DNA from: Isotricha intestinalis
Lineage: Eukaryota > Ciliophora > Litostomatea > Vestibuliferida > Isotrichidae
Assembly (NCBI GenBank): GCA_023807065.1
Contig: JAJJLU010004199.1
Location: forward strand, 1-16,810
Direction: 5' to 3'
DNA length: 16,810 nucleotides
Below are positions 1 through 8,168 of the stretch, piece after piece. How positions within the stretch are numbered: position 1 is the first letter of the stretch; every line of letters begins with the position of its first letter. Below the pieces are notes generated by a model. The model was not told where the DNA came from. It saw nothing but the letters and a program-made list of their open reading frames with translations, and ran no database searches. The translations under genes were made by a program, and so were the position numbers.

Positions 1-547
1 CTGCTAGACCATAAGTAGAAAAAATAAAAGTAAGAACAAAAGCACCTCCACTTACAAAAAATAAAACTATTTGAAACATTTTCATACAATTTTTAAAACA
101 ACACATACAACAACAACATTTACAACAACACATACAACAAACACATGTTGGCCAAATAGCTATTGATAATATTCCAAATATTAAAAAAAATGCCATTGGA
201 AGTATTCTAAATATATATGATTTAATTGAATCATTTTTTGGTTTATCTCCTTTTCCATCAATAATATTCAATAAATCTTGTGTTGTTTCTCCACTTTGAT
301 CATATTCTTTTTCTTCAAATTCTGAATCTTCTTTAAAAAAATCTTGTACTTCTTTTGATGCTCTTTCACATACTTTATCTACTTTACTATCATCTAAAAG
401 ATTCCTTACTTTTTTTCTTGAAAGATTCATTGAATTTTCAATTTCATTCAATGAATTATTTGAATTTTTTGTGAAAGAATATAATAATAAAATCGAAAAT
501 ATTGTAATCAAGGAATATTTTACTATTGAAGATTTTTGATTTGTCAT
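1..547 (-). CDS. Prominin-like membrane protein, 5' part only (runs off window edge)
   Basis: Reading the minus strand from the ATG at 547 gives 182 codons with no stop up to the left edge, so the gene is cut by the window and is not necessarily broken. Residues 11-24 are hydrophobic (signal peptide or anchor). An acidic/basic segment follows (about 40-110), then membrane segment 1 (about 116-134), a cysteine cluster (135-154, including CVCCMCCCKCCCCMCC, 12 Cys in 16 residues) and membrane segment 2 (about 159-178). Order and sequence match the first 170 residues of the 804-residue protein at 8169-10583: both have RNLLD, KVC-R-SKEV, a GKGDK motif, an IWP at the end of membrane segment 1 and then the Cys cluster, so they are paralogues. 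A Cys-rich stretch after the first membrane segment is a known trait of prominins. The cluster contains a 15-nt duplication (CCMCC twice, 27 nt apart). A GTAAGT near 52-57 could mimic a splice donor, but similarity to the paralogue continues past it. The CDS is well supported; the family name rests on topology. Confidence 0.85.
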   Translation of the reverse strand, partial: MTNQKSSIVKYSLITIFSILLLYSFTKNSNNSLNEIENSMNLSRKKVRNLLDDSKVDKVCERASKEVQDFFKEDSEFEEKEYDQSGETTQDLLNIIDGKGDKPKNDSIKSYIFRILPMAFFLIFGILSIAIWPTCVCCMCCCKCCCCMCCFKNCMKMFQIVLFFVSGGAFVLTFIFSTYGLA

Positions 548-1136
548 TTTTGAGTTAAAATTTTTTTTTTTTATACTATATATAGTTCATTTTTATTCTT
601 AATATAGTATATTTTATTTTAATTATGAACAATTTTTTTTTCACTCAACATTAATAAAAATGATATTTTTAAAACAAAAAACTTTGATTCTATAGTTTTT
701 TTCTTGATTCATAAATAATTTTTTTTTTCTTTACACATTTCTTCATTGATTTTCCTATTATATAAATAAAAATAAGACTTTTATTTATTAATCCAGTTAA
801 TTCCATATAACTTAAATACTTTGACTTTTAAATGAAAACAATTTTTCAATTTAACATTATTTAAATTGTAAATCTCTTTTCTAATATTTTATAATATTCT
901 ATTTTTTGTAAAAAAAAGAATTTTTAAATTTATTGAATTTTCATCTACATGGAAATATTGAATATCAAAAATGGAAACAAAGTAAATAATAAATTATATT
1001 TAGTTAATCTTGAAGATTAAGGTTTCTTTTTATAATTAAATATATATTTTTTTGAGGTTAATAAATAAATCGGTTCAACCTTTTGTTATTTTTTGTTGTT
1101 TGTTTTAGAATGAAAATAATATATTTTTAATTTATT

Positions 1137-1624
1137 ACATTTTATTGTTTAATAATTTAAAGATGTTTTGAAGAAGCAATAATAAAATATATTATTTACT
1201 TTCTTTTATAGATTAATTCAACAAATAAATGTTAAATGTTTTTATTGAGTTAATAAAGAATTTATAATCTCCAAAAAATATAAACACTAAAATAAAAAAA
1301 ATAAATTCATTTATTTCTACAATCATATAATCTTATTAATAAATCTTAAAAAAGAAATAAATGAGTTTTTCTTCATAAAAAATTTCTAAAAATCATTTAA
1401 AAAATTATTCTTATAATTATTTTAATGCAATCACCTGCACAAATAGCATATTCAAACTATTTTTTTAATTGTTAATAAGATTGATGAAATTTAGAAACAT
1501 ATTCACTTGTTTTTTTATTTTTTTAAATATCTCAAAGAAGAAAATAATTTAATTCTTGATTGAAACATTTAGTAAATTCAGAATAAGCTTCTTTTGTTTG
1601 TATTACAAAAATTACTTTTGAAAG
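1137..1624 (-). pseudogene. Possible eroded coding relic, family unknown
   Basis: On the minus strand, 1624 to 1421 reads as 68 codons with only five scattered stops and an unusually protein-like composition. It contains stretches such as TKEAYSEFTKCFNQELNYF and FEYAICAGDC, and about 14 codons begin with G where roughly 6 would be expected at this base composition. After a frame change a second open stretch follows down to about 1137 (for example DYMIVEINEF and FFGDYKFFINSIKTFNIY). This pattern suits a gene decayed by point mutations and indels. The stop density itself equals what random AT-rich DNA would give, so composition is the only support. I recognise no family, and it does not resemble any other gene in the window. 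Confidence 0.3.
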
Positions 1625-1720
1625 ATTTAGCTTTTTTAAATAATTTACTTTTAATTAAACAATATTGCTTCAATTGGTGATTTTAAGCCTTGAGAAAGAG
1701 AAATAATTATAAGAATAATT
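1403..1720. repeat. 20-nt perfect inverted repeat bounding a 318-bp segment
   Basis: The sequence AATTATTCTTATAATTATTT at 1403-1422 recurs as its exact reverse complement at 1701-1720. Just inside the arms, AATCACC (about 1429-1435) faces GGTGATT, so some weaker symmetry may extend inward. The layout resembles a short terminal-inverted-repeat element, but the flanks show no clear target-site duplication and no other copy is visible in the window. By rough estimate a 20-nt match somewhere in a window this AT-rich has about a one in ten probability by chance, so it may be fortuitous. Confidence 0.35.
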
Positions 1721-3372
1721 AATGTTTTTTCATTTTATCTTTTTAATTGTTTTGATAAACTCAAAACAATATTTTATATTTAATAGAGAAAAATTCTTTT
1801 TTTATTTTTTTACTTTTACAAAAGAAATCGATAATTTTTTTTCTTTATATATATTTGAATGATAAGAAAAAAATTGAAGTGTTATATTTATATTTATATA
1901 TTTTTTTTTCTTACATGTTTTTTTAAATATTATGGAGATCATATAATAAATAATAATGTTTATGGAATTCCAACACATCAATTCTATATCTTCATTTATT
2001 TTATTAAATTTATGCAATTGGTAATTCGTTTTGTCCAATAGAATGAATAATATCTATTACTAATTTAAGTTATATACACAAACAGTCCAAAAAATTTTTA
2101 TTTAAAATTAAATTTACTTTTATCTTATTCTTTTTTATTCTTTATCAATATCTAAGAAAAAAAGAACTTTTAATTGTTTTCAAATTATTTAATATTTATA
2201 ATTTTTTGTTTCAATATAATTTAATTAATTTCTTAATAAGAAAATATGATATTCATCTTAAAAGCTTTTTCTATATAATTTATTTTTACAACTTTCATAT
2301 CACTTTTCTTAATAAATATTGTAGTATAATTAATTATTTCAAATTATTTTATACATTTAAGGATTTAAGAAATAAAAGAAGGATAATTATAATCAACTAT
2401 TATTAGAATATTAAACAATTAAAATCAAAGGAAAATTTTTTTTAACTTTTGAAATAAAAAGTTCAATCAATTTCTTTAAATTCTTTTAAATCTCTTTTAT
2501 CATAATCTAAATCTTGATGAGTATAATATTATACCCATATCCATGGAAAATGTTTAAAATAAAATTCAATCTTTACCTTTGTTTTTTATTTCTCTGTTTG
2601 AGTCTAAAAATAATAATTTGATGTATTTACTATTTTATTATTCTTTTTTTAATTTTTCAATTTTTTTTGATTTTTTAATTCAATATTATATATGAATAAA
2701 TAACATTTATTTTGTGTGAAATCATCATCTATTTAATTAAAGGATTTTATTTTTTTATCAAAAATTGCTTTAAAAAATTTTTCACGTCAATCTTAAATAT
2801 TTAAATAGAAAGGAAGACCTTTTCTGATAAACAAATATTTCTAATTGAAACTTAAAATTTATAACAATAGAAAGAAAAGAAAAATGATAAAAAAAAAATT
2901 TTTTTTCTGATACTCTAAAAAACAAAAGATTAAAATATTTGAAATACATTTGCTTTATTTGAACATTTTATTGATTCATTCTTTATGGTAATAAATTTTT
3001 ATAATAATATAATTGATTATAATTTTTATTAATTAAAAATAAATAAAAATAAATCTTTTTAGCTGTTCTTTTAATCCTTTACTTTATTTAAAAGTTATTG
3101 TTCAATTTTAATTACAAATTATTTTTTTTGAGAAGTAAATTAAATTACTTTTTGTGTTATTTACAATAAAAAAATGTAATATGAGATTTATATTAATTCT
3201 ATTAATAAAAAATTAAATAAATATTTAGAAATATTTCATATAACAATATTGTTTTAATAAAGTATGTTAAAAAAAATAAAATTAATAATATATAAATACT
3301 ATTTTTATTATTTCTTAAATTCTGAAATAAATACTATTTAATTCAATATTAATTATAAAAAATAAAAAATTA

Positions 3373-4368
3373 ATGTCAGGACTTCTTCCTTCAGATGAAT
3401 CTGAAGGATATCAAAAAATAAAAGAAACTAATTTAGTTCTTCAATTTACCTTTCCATATAATTTTGATAAAATGCTTAATATTATAAAAAATATTCAAAC
3501 TTTGGGGAATTTAATGAATTTTTTAGAGGGTAAAATAATATCAGATCCAATTTTATTAAAAGGTCAATCTACTTTTGCAAAAAATACATATTTTTTTTTA
3601 AGATATAAAAGATTTTTATCATTATATATGAAAGTAGAAGATATAATAGAAACAGAATATTTTTTTAAAATAGACTATAAAATATATAAAACTTCTCCTA
3701 AATTATTAGAATTTACTTTAGTTTTTAATTTACATAATATTTCAAATTCAAATTCTTATTTAACAATGATATTTATTTTCCCAAAAATAAATATTAATCC
3801 ATTAATTATTAATTTATGTCAACAAGAACAAAAATATAATATGCATATTTTAACAAAAGCAATATCTCAAAATAAATTATATACTTTTTATAATGCTATG
3901 AAAGTTATTGATATTGATTTTGATTTTATTTCAAATTTATGTTTACATTATAATTTATTTAAATTATTTTTTCCAAGCACAAAAAAATTAAAAAATTTAA
4001 CTTCAGAAGAAAATAATGGAATTTTATATGAAAATCAAAGATTTAAATTAACTTTAAAAGATAAAAAATCTTTCGAAAGATTACCTCATAATATGCAAAT
4101 TAATGTTAATTCAATTCAAAATTTAAAATCTCAACTTTTAATAATTTATTATATGGAAAAATATGATGAATGTCATGAATATCCTCATCATTCAATAAAT
4201 TTTTTTTTAAAAAAAATATCTCCTAATAAAACTTTTTGCTCTATGAAAACACTTTTTGATTTCCCGGTTTCTGAAGAATTTTTTGGATCTATTGGAAATT
4301 ATGCACAAAGACTTGTTCATAATTTAGAAAAAGTATGTTTGGATTATAAAGAAAGAAAAAAAAAATGA
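3373..4368 (+). CDS. Conserved hypothetical protein, possibly two START-like lipid-binding folds
   Basis: The 331-codon frame is complete from ATG to TGA. The start MSGLLPSDESEGYQ lies directly after an A-rich leader, and no alternative upstream ATG fits. There is no signal peptide and no convincing membrane helix, so a cytosolic protein is likely. The layout suggests two similar halves, at about 20-145 and 175-330. Each opens with a strand and an amphipathic helix, passes through alternating hydrophobic strands, and the second half ends in a long charged helix (about 303-328, YAQRLVHNLEKVC then basic residues). Strand-helix followed by strands and a closing helix is the order of START/SRPBCC lipid-binding folds, so a ligand-binding role is a guess from predicted structure, not from motifs. 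The GC content of a few lines I counted is about 15-18 %, the lowest of the genes here. It converges on the minus-strand gene ending at 4752. Confidence 0.75.
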   Translation: MSGLLPSDESEGYQKIKETNLVLQFTFPYNFDKMLNIIKNIQTLGNLMNFLEGKIISDPILLKGQSTFAKNTYFFLRYKRFLSLYMKVEDIIETEYFFKIDYKIYKTSPKLLEFTLVFNLHNISNSNSYLTMIFIFPKININPLIINLCQQEQKYNMHILTKAISQNKLYTFYNAMKVIDIDFDFISNLCLHYNLFKLFFPSTKKLKNLTSEENNGILYENQRFKLTLKDKKSFERLPHNMQINVNSIQNLKSQLLIIYYMEKYDECHEYPHHSINFFLKKISPNKTFCSMKTLFDFPVSEEFFGSIGNYAQRLVHNLEKVCLDYKERKKK

Positions 4369-4751
4369 ACAATTTAAGGGAATTAAAATATAAAAATTTT
4401 TATTTTAATAAAAAACTTTAAATGAAGATAATAATAATAATATTATAATATTAATTCATATTATTATTTACTATATTAAGTTTTATTATAATAAAAACTA
4501 TAATTTTCAGAAATTCAAATAAAAAAAGGTATTTATAAATTTAAAAAACACCTTTGAATTAATTATTATCACAAATTAGTTTGAGTACAAAGAATAAATA
4601 AATAAAATATATCAAACTCCATTAAAATCAACTCTACTTATATATAAAAATTATGAATTTTAATTATAAATAACCACTAAAAAATATATATAAAAAATTA
4701 CATTAAACCAACACTTAAAATTAAAAAATAAAAAATAAACAATTAAATAAC
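4369..4751. other. Convergent intergenic region with AT hairpins
   Basis: This gap lies between the 3' ends of two convergent genes. It holds several AT-only inverted repeats: a near-palindrome right after the TGA (about 4383-4408), an 11-bp stem at 4433-4443/4458-4468, and a 16-bp palindrome at 4481-4496. They could help form 3' ends on both strands, but AT-only palindromes of this size are expected by chance here. AATAAA-like strings occur in both directions. No gene is seen. Confidence 0.4.
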
Positions 4752-5729
4752 CTAAAATCTTAATCTATTATGTGAATTATACCAATACTCAATAGTACAT
4801 TTATCAGCATCACTTAAAAAAATATTATAAACAAAATTTAAATAAGCAATTCTTACATCAAAAGTATTTAAATAAAAAGTATGATGATTAAAGTTAAAAT
4901 TTGGTCTGGTGTATTGTAAAAATTCAAAATAAGTATTAACATATTTTTTCCAATTTTCATGAATATTTTCATAAGGATGTTTAACTACACCTTTACTAGT
5001 TCTAGCACATTCAATTTCTTCAATTTTATCATAAGTAGAAGTTTTAAATTCACAAATATTCATATCAGGATTTAAATTTATTTTTCCAGGAGTAATATAA
5101 GTACATCTATTATGTAAAATAATTCCACTTTCACAAGCAAAAGGATTTTCACATAAAGTTTTATCAGGTAAAGAACCTAATTTAACACATCTAGGATAAT
5201 TATTATTTTTAGATTTATTATTATCATTTAAAGTATAAGTAGCACAAACTAATCCTTTATCACAATTACCAAAATCTCCATTTTTTTCATCATCATTAAC
5301 TTCACATTTTTTTCCTTCTTTAATCATAGGAAGACACATTTTCTTATCAAATTTATTTAATCTATAACAAGATAATTGACTTCCACATTGATTAGTATTT
5401 TCACACTCTTCTCCTTCTTTAAATCCATAACATCTTTTCTTATAACAAATTCCACTGAAACAATCACTATTTAATTCACAATAATCATCATCAAATCCTG
5501 GAGGAAGATTTGGAACACAATATCTATATGAATATCCTTGAAGTGCTTGACAATGTGTTTTCGGAGGACATTGAAATACATATGTCATTTCGTATTTGTC
5601 ACGTGAATGCTCTGATGATATTGTTTCTATTGAGTAACAACGATTTGATAAATGCTTTGGGGCACATTCCCATACTTTTATTGTTTCCATGTAAATTAAA
5701 GGAGGGAAAAAAAGAAAGAGGAGAAACAT
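4752..5729 (-). CDS. Secreted cysteine-rich protein (Dickkopf/EB-module-like spacing)
   Basis: A complete 325-codon frame ends in TAG. An in-frame TAA lies a few codons upstream of this ATG, so the start is fixed unless there is an upstream exon. The N-terminus is a short hydrophobic stretch (residues 1-13, MFLLFLFFPPLIY) suited to a signal peptide, though brief. The mature part has 23 cysteines, most between 22 and 241, in patterns such as CELNSDCFSGICYKKRC (84-100), EGEECENTNQCGSQLSC (105-121) and NCDKGLVC (155-162). The C-x6-C-x4-C spacing with a serine/asparagine-aspartate before Cys is typical of small disulphide-rich extracellular modules of the Dickkopf/EB kind. The last 85 residues are aromatic-rich with a single Cys (311). 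There is no membrane anchor after the signal, so a secreted or lumenal protein is likely. It lies 96 bp downstream of the phosphoesterase gene on the same strand. Function unknown. Confidence 0.85.
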   Translation of the reverse strand: MFLLFLFFPPLIYMETIKVWECAPKHLSNRCYSIETISSEHSRDKYEMTYVFQCPPKTHCQALQGYSYRYCVPNLPPGFDDDYCELNSDCFSGICYKKRCYGFKEGEECENTNQCGSQLSCYRLNKFDKKMCLPMIKEGKKCEVNDDEKNGDFGNCDKGLVCATYTLNDNNKSKNNNYPRCVKLGSLPDKTLCENPFACESGIILHNRCTYITPGKINLNPDMNICEFKTSTYDKIEEIECARTSKGVVKHPYENIHENWKKYVNTYFEFLQYTRPNFNFNHHTFYLNTFDVRIAYLNFVYNIFLSDADKCTIEYWYNSHNRLRF

Positions 5730-5825
5730 TTTTCTTTTTTGGAATTTAAGTTTTTATTGTTTTTTTATTTTTTTTTATTTAATTTATTTTACATCTAATA
5801 TATCATTTTTATTTCATAAAGTATT
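5730..5825 (-). promoter_or_regulatory. Very short tandem intergenic gap (96 bp)
   Basis: Only 96 bp separates the TAA of the upstream minus-strand phosphoesterase from the ATG of the cysteine-rich gene, so the 3' processing signal of one and the promoter of the other must fit here or overlap the genes. The minus strand reads as A-rich tracts with AATAAA-like strings and then an A-rich leader before the ATG. No specific promoter element can be named. Confidence 0.35.
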
Positions 5826-7145
5826 TTAAGAAATATTAATGGTATCTTCAATGAAATTCTCTGATTCTTTCCCATATGATTCAATAGCATATATTCTTAT
5901 ATTATATTTACCTTTTAAATTTTCAACTAACCCTAAACTAATAATGTCTTTTCTATCAGAAGGCATTAAAAAAAAATCAGAAAAATATAAATATTCTTCT
6001 TCTTTATTATTGTTATCTTTAAATATAATTTTATAAGAATGAACAAAATTTTCATGTGTTGCTTGTTTAAATTTAATTATATTTTTATCATTAATTTTTT
6101 CAACAAATACCTTTCTATCTTCATCTTTTTCAAAAATAAATTTAGGTTTATTACTTTTATTTTTTCTTACATCATATAAATATCTAAAAGTATTTTTATC
6201 AATTGGAATATCAATAATCCAATTTTCACCATAGAATAAATTTTTTTCAAAAGAAATTCTTTTAATTAAAACTTCTTTTTCATTAACTTCACAAATTAAT
6301 CCCATAAAATTTTTTGCAGAAATTAACAAATCATCAAATTCATTTTTTAAAATAGAACCATTAACTTTTCCTTTTTCTAATTCAATATAACTTAAACTTT
6401 GAGTTTGAATACAAGTATAATTATTTTGATAAATACTTCTTTCATCAATTAAACTATAATGACTATGACCAGAAAAATTTATAATTTGAGGATATTTTTC
6501 AAATATTTTATTTAAATTTATTTCTCCCCATTCTTCACTTCCATAAACTGTATTTTTTGGAGGAAAATGTGTAGTAACAAAAATGGGAATTTTATTGTTT
6601 TCTTCAATTGCAATTTTTATTTCTTTTTCAAACCAAATATGATTTTTATTTGGATTATCTAAACTTCCATCTTCACAAGACCAATTAATAAAATGAAATC
6701 CATTAATGATTTTATGGGAAAAAGGTTTTTCTTTTGTTTTTTCTTCAAATAATTTTTGCATTTCTTCTATTTTTCCATTTTCAATATTTAATTTATTATT
6801 TTCTAAATTATAACTTAACCAATAATCATGATTTCCCATAATTAAATTTAATATTGGAATATTTTCTTTATTTTCTTTTCCATAAACTTCATTAAATTGA
6901 AATAAAAAGTTATCATAAGATTCTGGTTTAGCATAATCAGTAATATCACCATCAATTATTAAAACATTTATATTATTATTTTTTAAAATTTCTAAAGATT
7001 TTTTTAATGAAGTTGAAAAATATTGAAATGGATGATCTACTGATAAAGGTATTAATTGAGTATCTCCTATTATTCCTATTTTTAATGTTTTTGTATCCCC
7101 AATAGAATATCTTGTTATTTCTGCATAAGGATTGTATTCAGTCAT
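5826..7145 (-). CDS. Calcineurin-like metallophosphoesterase with C-terminal beta domain
   Basis: The complete 439-codon frame ends in TAA. It shows the five signature blocks of the calcineurin-like fold: GDTQ (27-30), DGDITD (65-70), GNHD (104-107, with the catalytic-type His106), TTHFPP (191-196) and GHSH (226-229). The metal ligands would be D28, Q30, D67, N105, H193, H227 and H229. The first block is D-x-Q instead of the commoner D-x-H, as in some phosphoesterases of the CPPED1 type. The residues are all present, so activity is likely; the substrate cannot be read from sequence. After the catalytic domain (about 20-300) comes a beta-rich tail (about 365-430) ending in YNIRIYAIESYG, which resembles a fibronectin-III/Ig-like strand pattern. 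There is no signal peptide, so it is probably cytosolic. It diverges from the thioredoxin-fold gene at 7336. Confidence 0.9.
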   Translation of the reverse strand: MTEYNPYAEITRYSIGDTKTLKIGIIGDTQLIPLSVDHPFQYFSTSLKKSLEILKNNNINVLIIDGDITDYAKPESYDNFLFQFNEVYGKENKENIPILNLIMGNHDYWLSYNLENNKLNIENGKIEEMQKLFEEKTKEKPFSHKIINGFHFINWSCEDGSLDNPNKNHIWFEKEIKIAIEENNKIPIFVTTHFPPKNTVYGSEEWGEINLNKIFEKYPQIINFSGHSHYSLIDERSIYQNNYTCIQTQSLSYIELEKGKVNGSILKNEFDDLLISAKNFMGLICEVNEKEVLIKRISFEKNLFYGENWIIDIPIDKNTFRYLYDVRKNKSNKPKFIFEKDEDRKVFVEKINDKNIIKFKQATHENFVHSYKIIFKDNNNKEEEYLYFSDFFLMPSDRKDIISLGLVENLKGKYNIRIYAIESYGKESENFIEDTINIS

Positions 7146-7335
7146 TTTTTGGCTTTTTAATTTTTATAATTTTTTTTATTTTTGGAAGTTATAATTAATA
7201 TGAATGAATAGTAATTATGAAGTATTTTGATTAAGATATTTCATTAATAAATGTTTTTTTAATATATTTTTTATATAAAAATATCATGAATTTCTTTATA
7301 AATGAATAATTATATATATTTAAATAAAAAATAAA
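7146..7335. promoter_or_regulatory. Shared divergent promoter region (190 bp)
   Basis: The start codons of the phosphoesterase (-) and the thioredoxin-fold protein (+) face away from each other across 190 bp, so both promoters lie here. The sequence is T-rich next to the minus-strand start and TA-rich next to the plus-strand start (TATATATATTTAAATAAAA just before 7336), which could include a TATA-like element. The plus-strand ATG sits in the context AAAAATAAAATG, shared with the starts at 10663 and 13963. No precise element can be defined. Confidence 0.4.
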
Positions 7336-7803
7336 ATGGGTGATTGTTGTTCTAGAATTGATATTAAAAGATCATTACCAGAAGAATTACTGACAAAAAA
7401 TGGTAAAATTTCAAAAGAAGAAATATTTAAAAATAATGAATTAATAGGAATTTATTTTTCTGCCCATTGGTGTCCTCCATGTCGTCAATTTACTCCAATT
7501 TTATCAAATTTTTATAAAAAAATAAATGCAAATGAGAAAAAATTAGAAATTATTTTTTGTTCTTCTGATAATAATGAAAATGATTTTAATGAATATTTTA
7601 ATTCTATGCCTTGGACTTCAATTCCTTATAATTCTCCTTCTAGAAATTCTTTACCAAGTAATTTATGGATTTTTTCTATTCCTACTCTTTATATTTTAGA
7701 TAAGAATGGAGAAATTATTGATAAAAATGGAAGAGATTCTTTTTGGAAATATGATGAAAAAAGTTATGATTATTGGAAAAGTTTACTTAAAGTTAAAAAT
7801 TAA
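7336..7803 (+). CDS. Tryparedoxin/nucleoredoxin-like protein with probable N-terminal lipid anchor
   Basis: The complete 155-codon frame ends in TAA. A thioredoxin fold is shown by the active site WCPPC (C46 and C49 are the redox pair), followed by RQFTP, the strand EIIFCSSD (71-78) and the cis-proline IPTLYILD (115-122). The WCPPC motif, the CSSDNN segment with an adjacent PW (92-93), and the length match the tryparedoxin/nucleoredoxin branch, not classic thioredoxin (WCGPC). The role would be thiol-disulphide exchange. The N-terminus MGDCCSR has Gly2, Cys4, Cys5, Ser6 and a basic residue 7, which fits an N-myristoylation site with adjacent palmitoylation sites. I infer attachment to the inner face of a membrane. 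There is no signal peptide, which supports a cytosolic side. It shares its upstream region with the divergent phosphoesterase. Confidence 0.93.
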   Translation: MGDCCSRIDIKRSLPEELLTKNGKISKEEIFKNNELIGIYFSAHWCPPCRQFTPILSNFYKKINANEKKLEIIFCSSDNNENDFNEYFNSMPWTSIPYNSPSRNSLPSNLWIFSIPTLYILDKNGEIIDKNGRDSFWKYDEKSYDYWKSLLKVKN

Positions 7804-8168
7804 AATAATTATTTATTTTAATTTAATTATTATTTGATATAATTTAATGTTATAATTATATTTGTTTAATGTGAATTCATTATAAGATAAATAAATAATT
7901 ATTTTGACGTAAAAAAAATTAATCAAAAATAAAAAGAATAAGTAAATGTTTATTTTATTCTTTAAATTGAAAATAATGAATCTTTTTTCTAAATATTATT
8001 TTAAATAACATAAAAAAATATTAAATTAATCATCGATATATTATATTTCATCAGAATCTTATTAATCCTTTTAATATAAATTAAAAAAACATACATGATA
8101 AAAATTACTGATTATAAATACAAAGAAAATTCTATTTAACTCAAGTTTGAAAATATATATAAATTTGA
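7804..8168. other. Intergenic region, nothing specific seen
   Basis: This 365-bp gap lies between two plus-strand genes and consists of A/T runs. It must contain the 3' end of the thioredoxin-fold gene and the promoter of the prominin-like gene (TATATATAAATTTG lies directly before the ATG at 8169). I see no RNA gene or additional coding frame. Confidence 0.5.

Larger units (their letters stand above)
548..3372. other. Gene-poor AT-rich intergenic region (2.8 kb)
   Basis: I see no convincing intact gene here. The stretch is almost entirely A and T, with many homopolymer runs. Open frames of 60-78 codons near 1802-2041 and 2206-2406 are rich in F, I, K, N and Y and look like chance frames. A 23-codon frame at 949-1020 (+) has a somewhat coding-like share of G-initial codons but leads nowhere. 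No tRNA-like GC-richer island is visible. The two items entered separately are the inverted repeat at 1403-1422/1701-1720 and the possible minus-strand coding relic at 1137-1624. The right end must carry the 5' signals of the gene at 3373 and the left end those of the minus-strand gene starting at 547, but no specific motif can be named. Confidence 0.7.

Noticed and set aside
52..57. GTAAGT as an intron donor in the partial prominin-like gene
   Set aside because: The reading frame and its similarity to the paralogue continue through it, so the sequence is coding.
98..139. Repeated ACAACACATACAACA as a non-coding repeat array
   Set aside because: On the minus strand the repeats are in frame and encode the cysteine cluster, so they belong to the coding region.
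1802..2406. Open frames of 60-78 codons on both strands
   Set aside because: Their translations are dominated by F, I, K, N and Y with no motif, and they overlap each other on opposite strands, as expected by chance in AT-rich DNA.
4430..4496. AT-only hairpins as transcription terminators
   Set aside because: Palindromes of this length are expected several times by chance at this base composition, and hairpin terminators are a bacterial feature, while the genes look eukaryotic.
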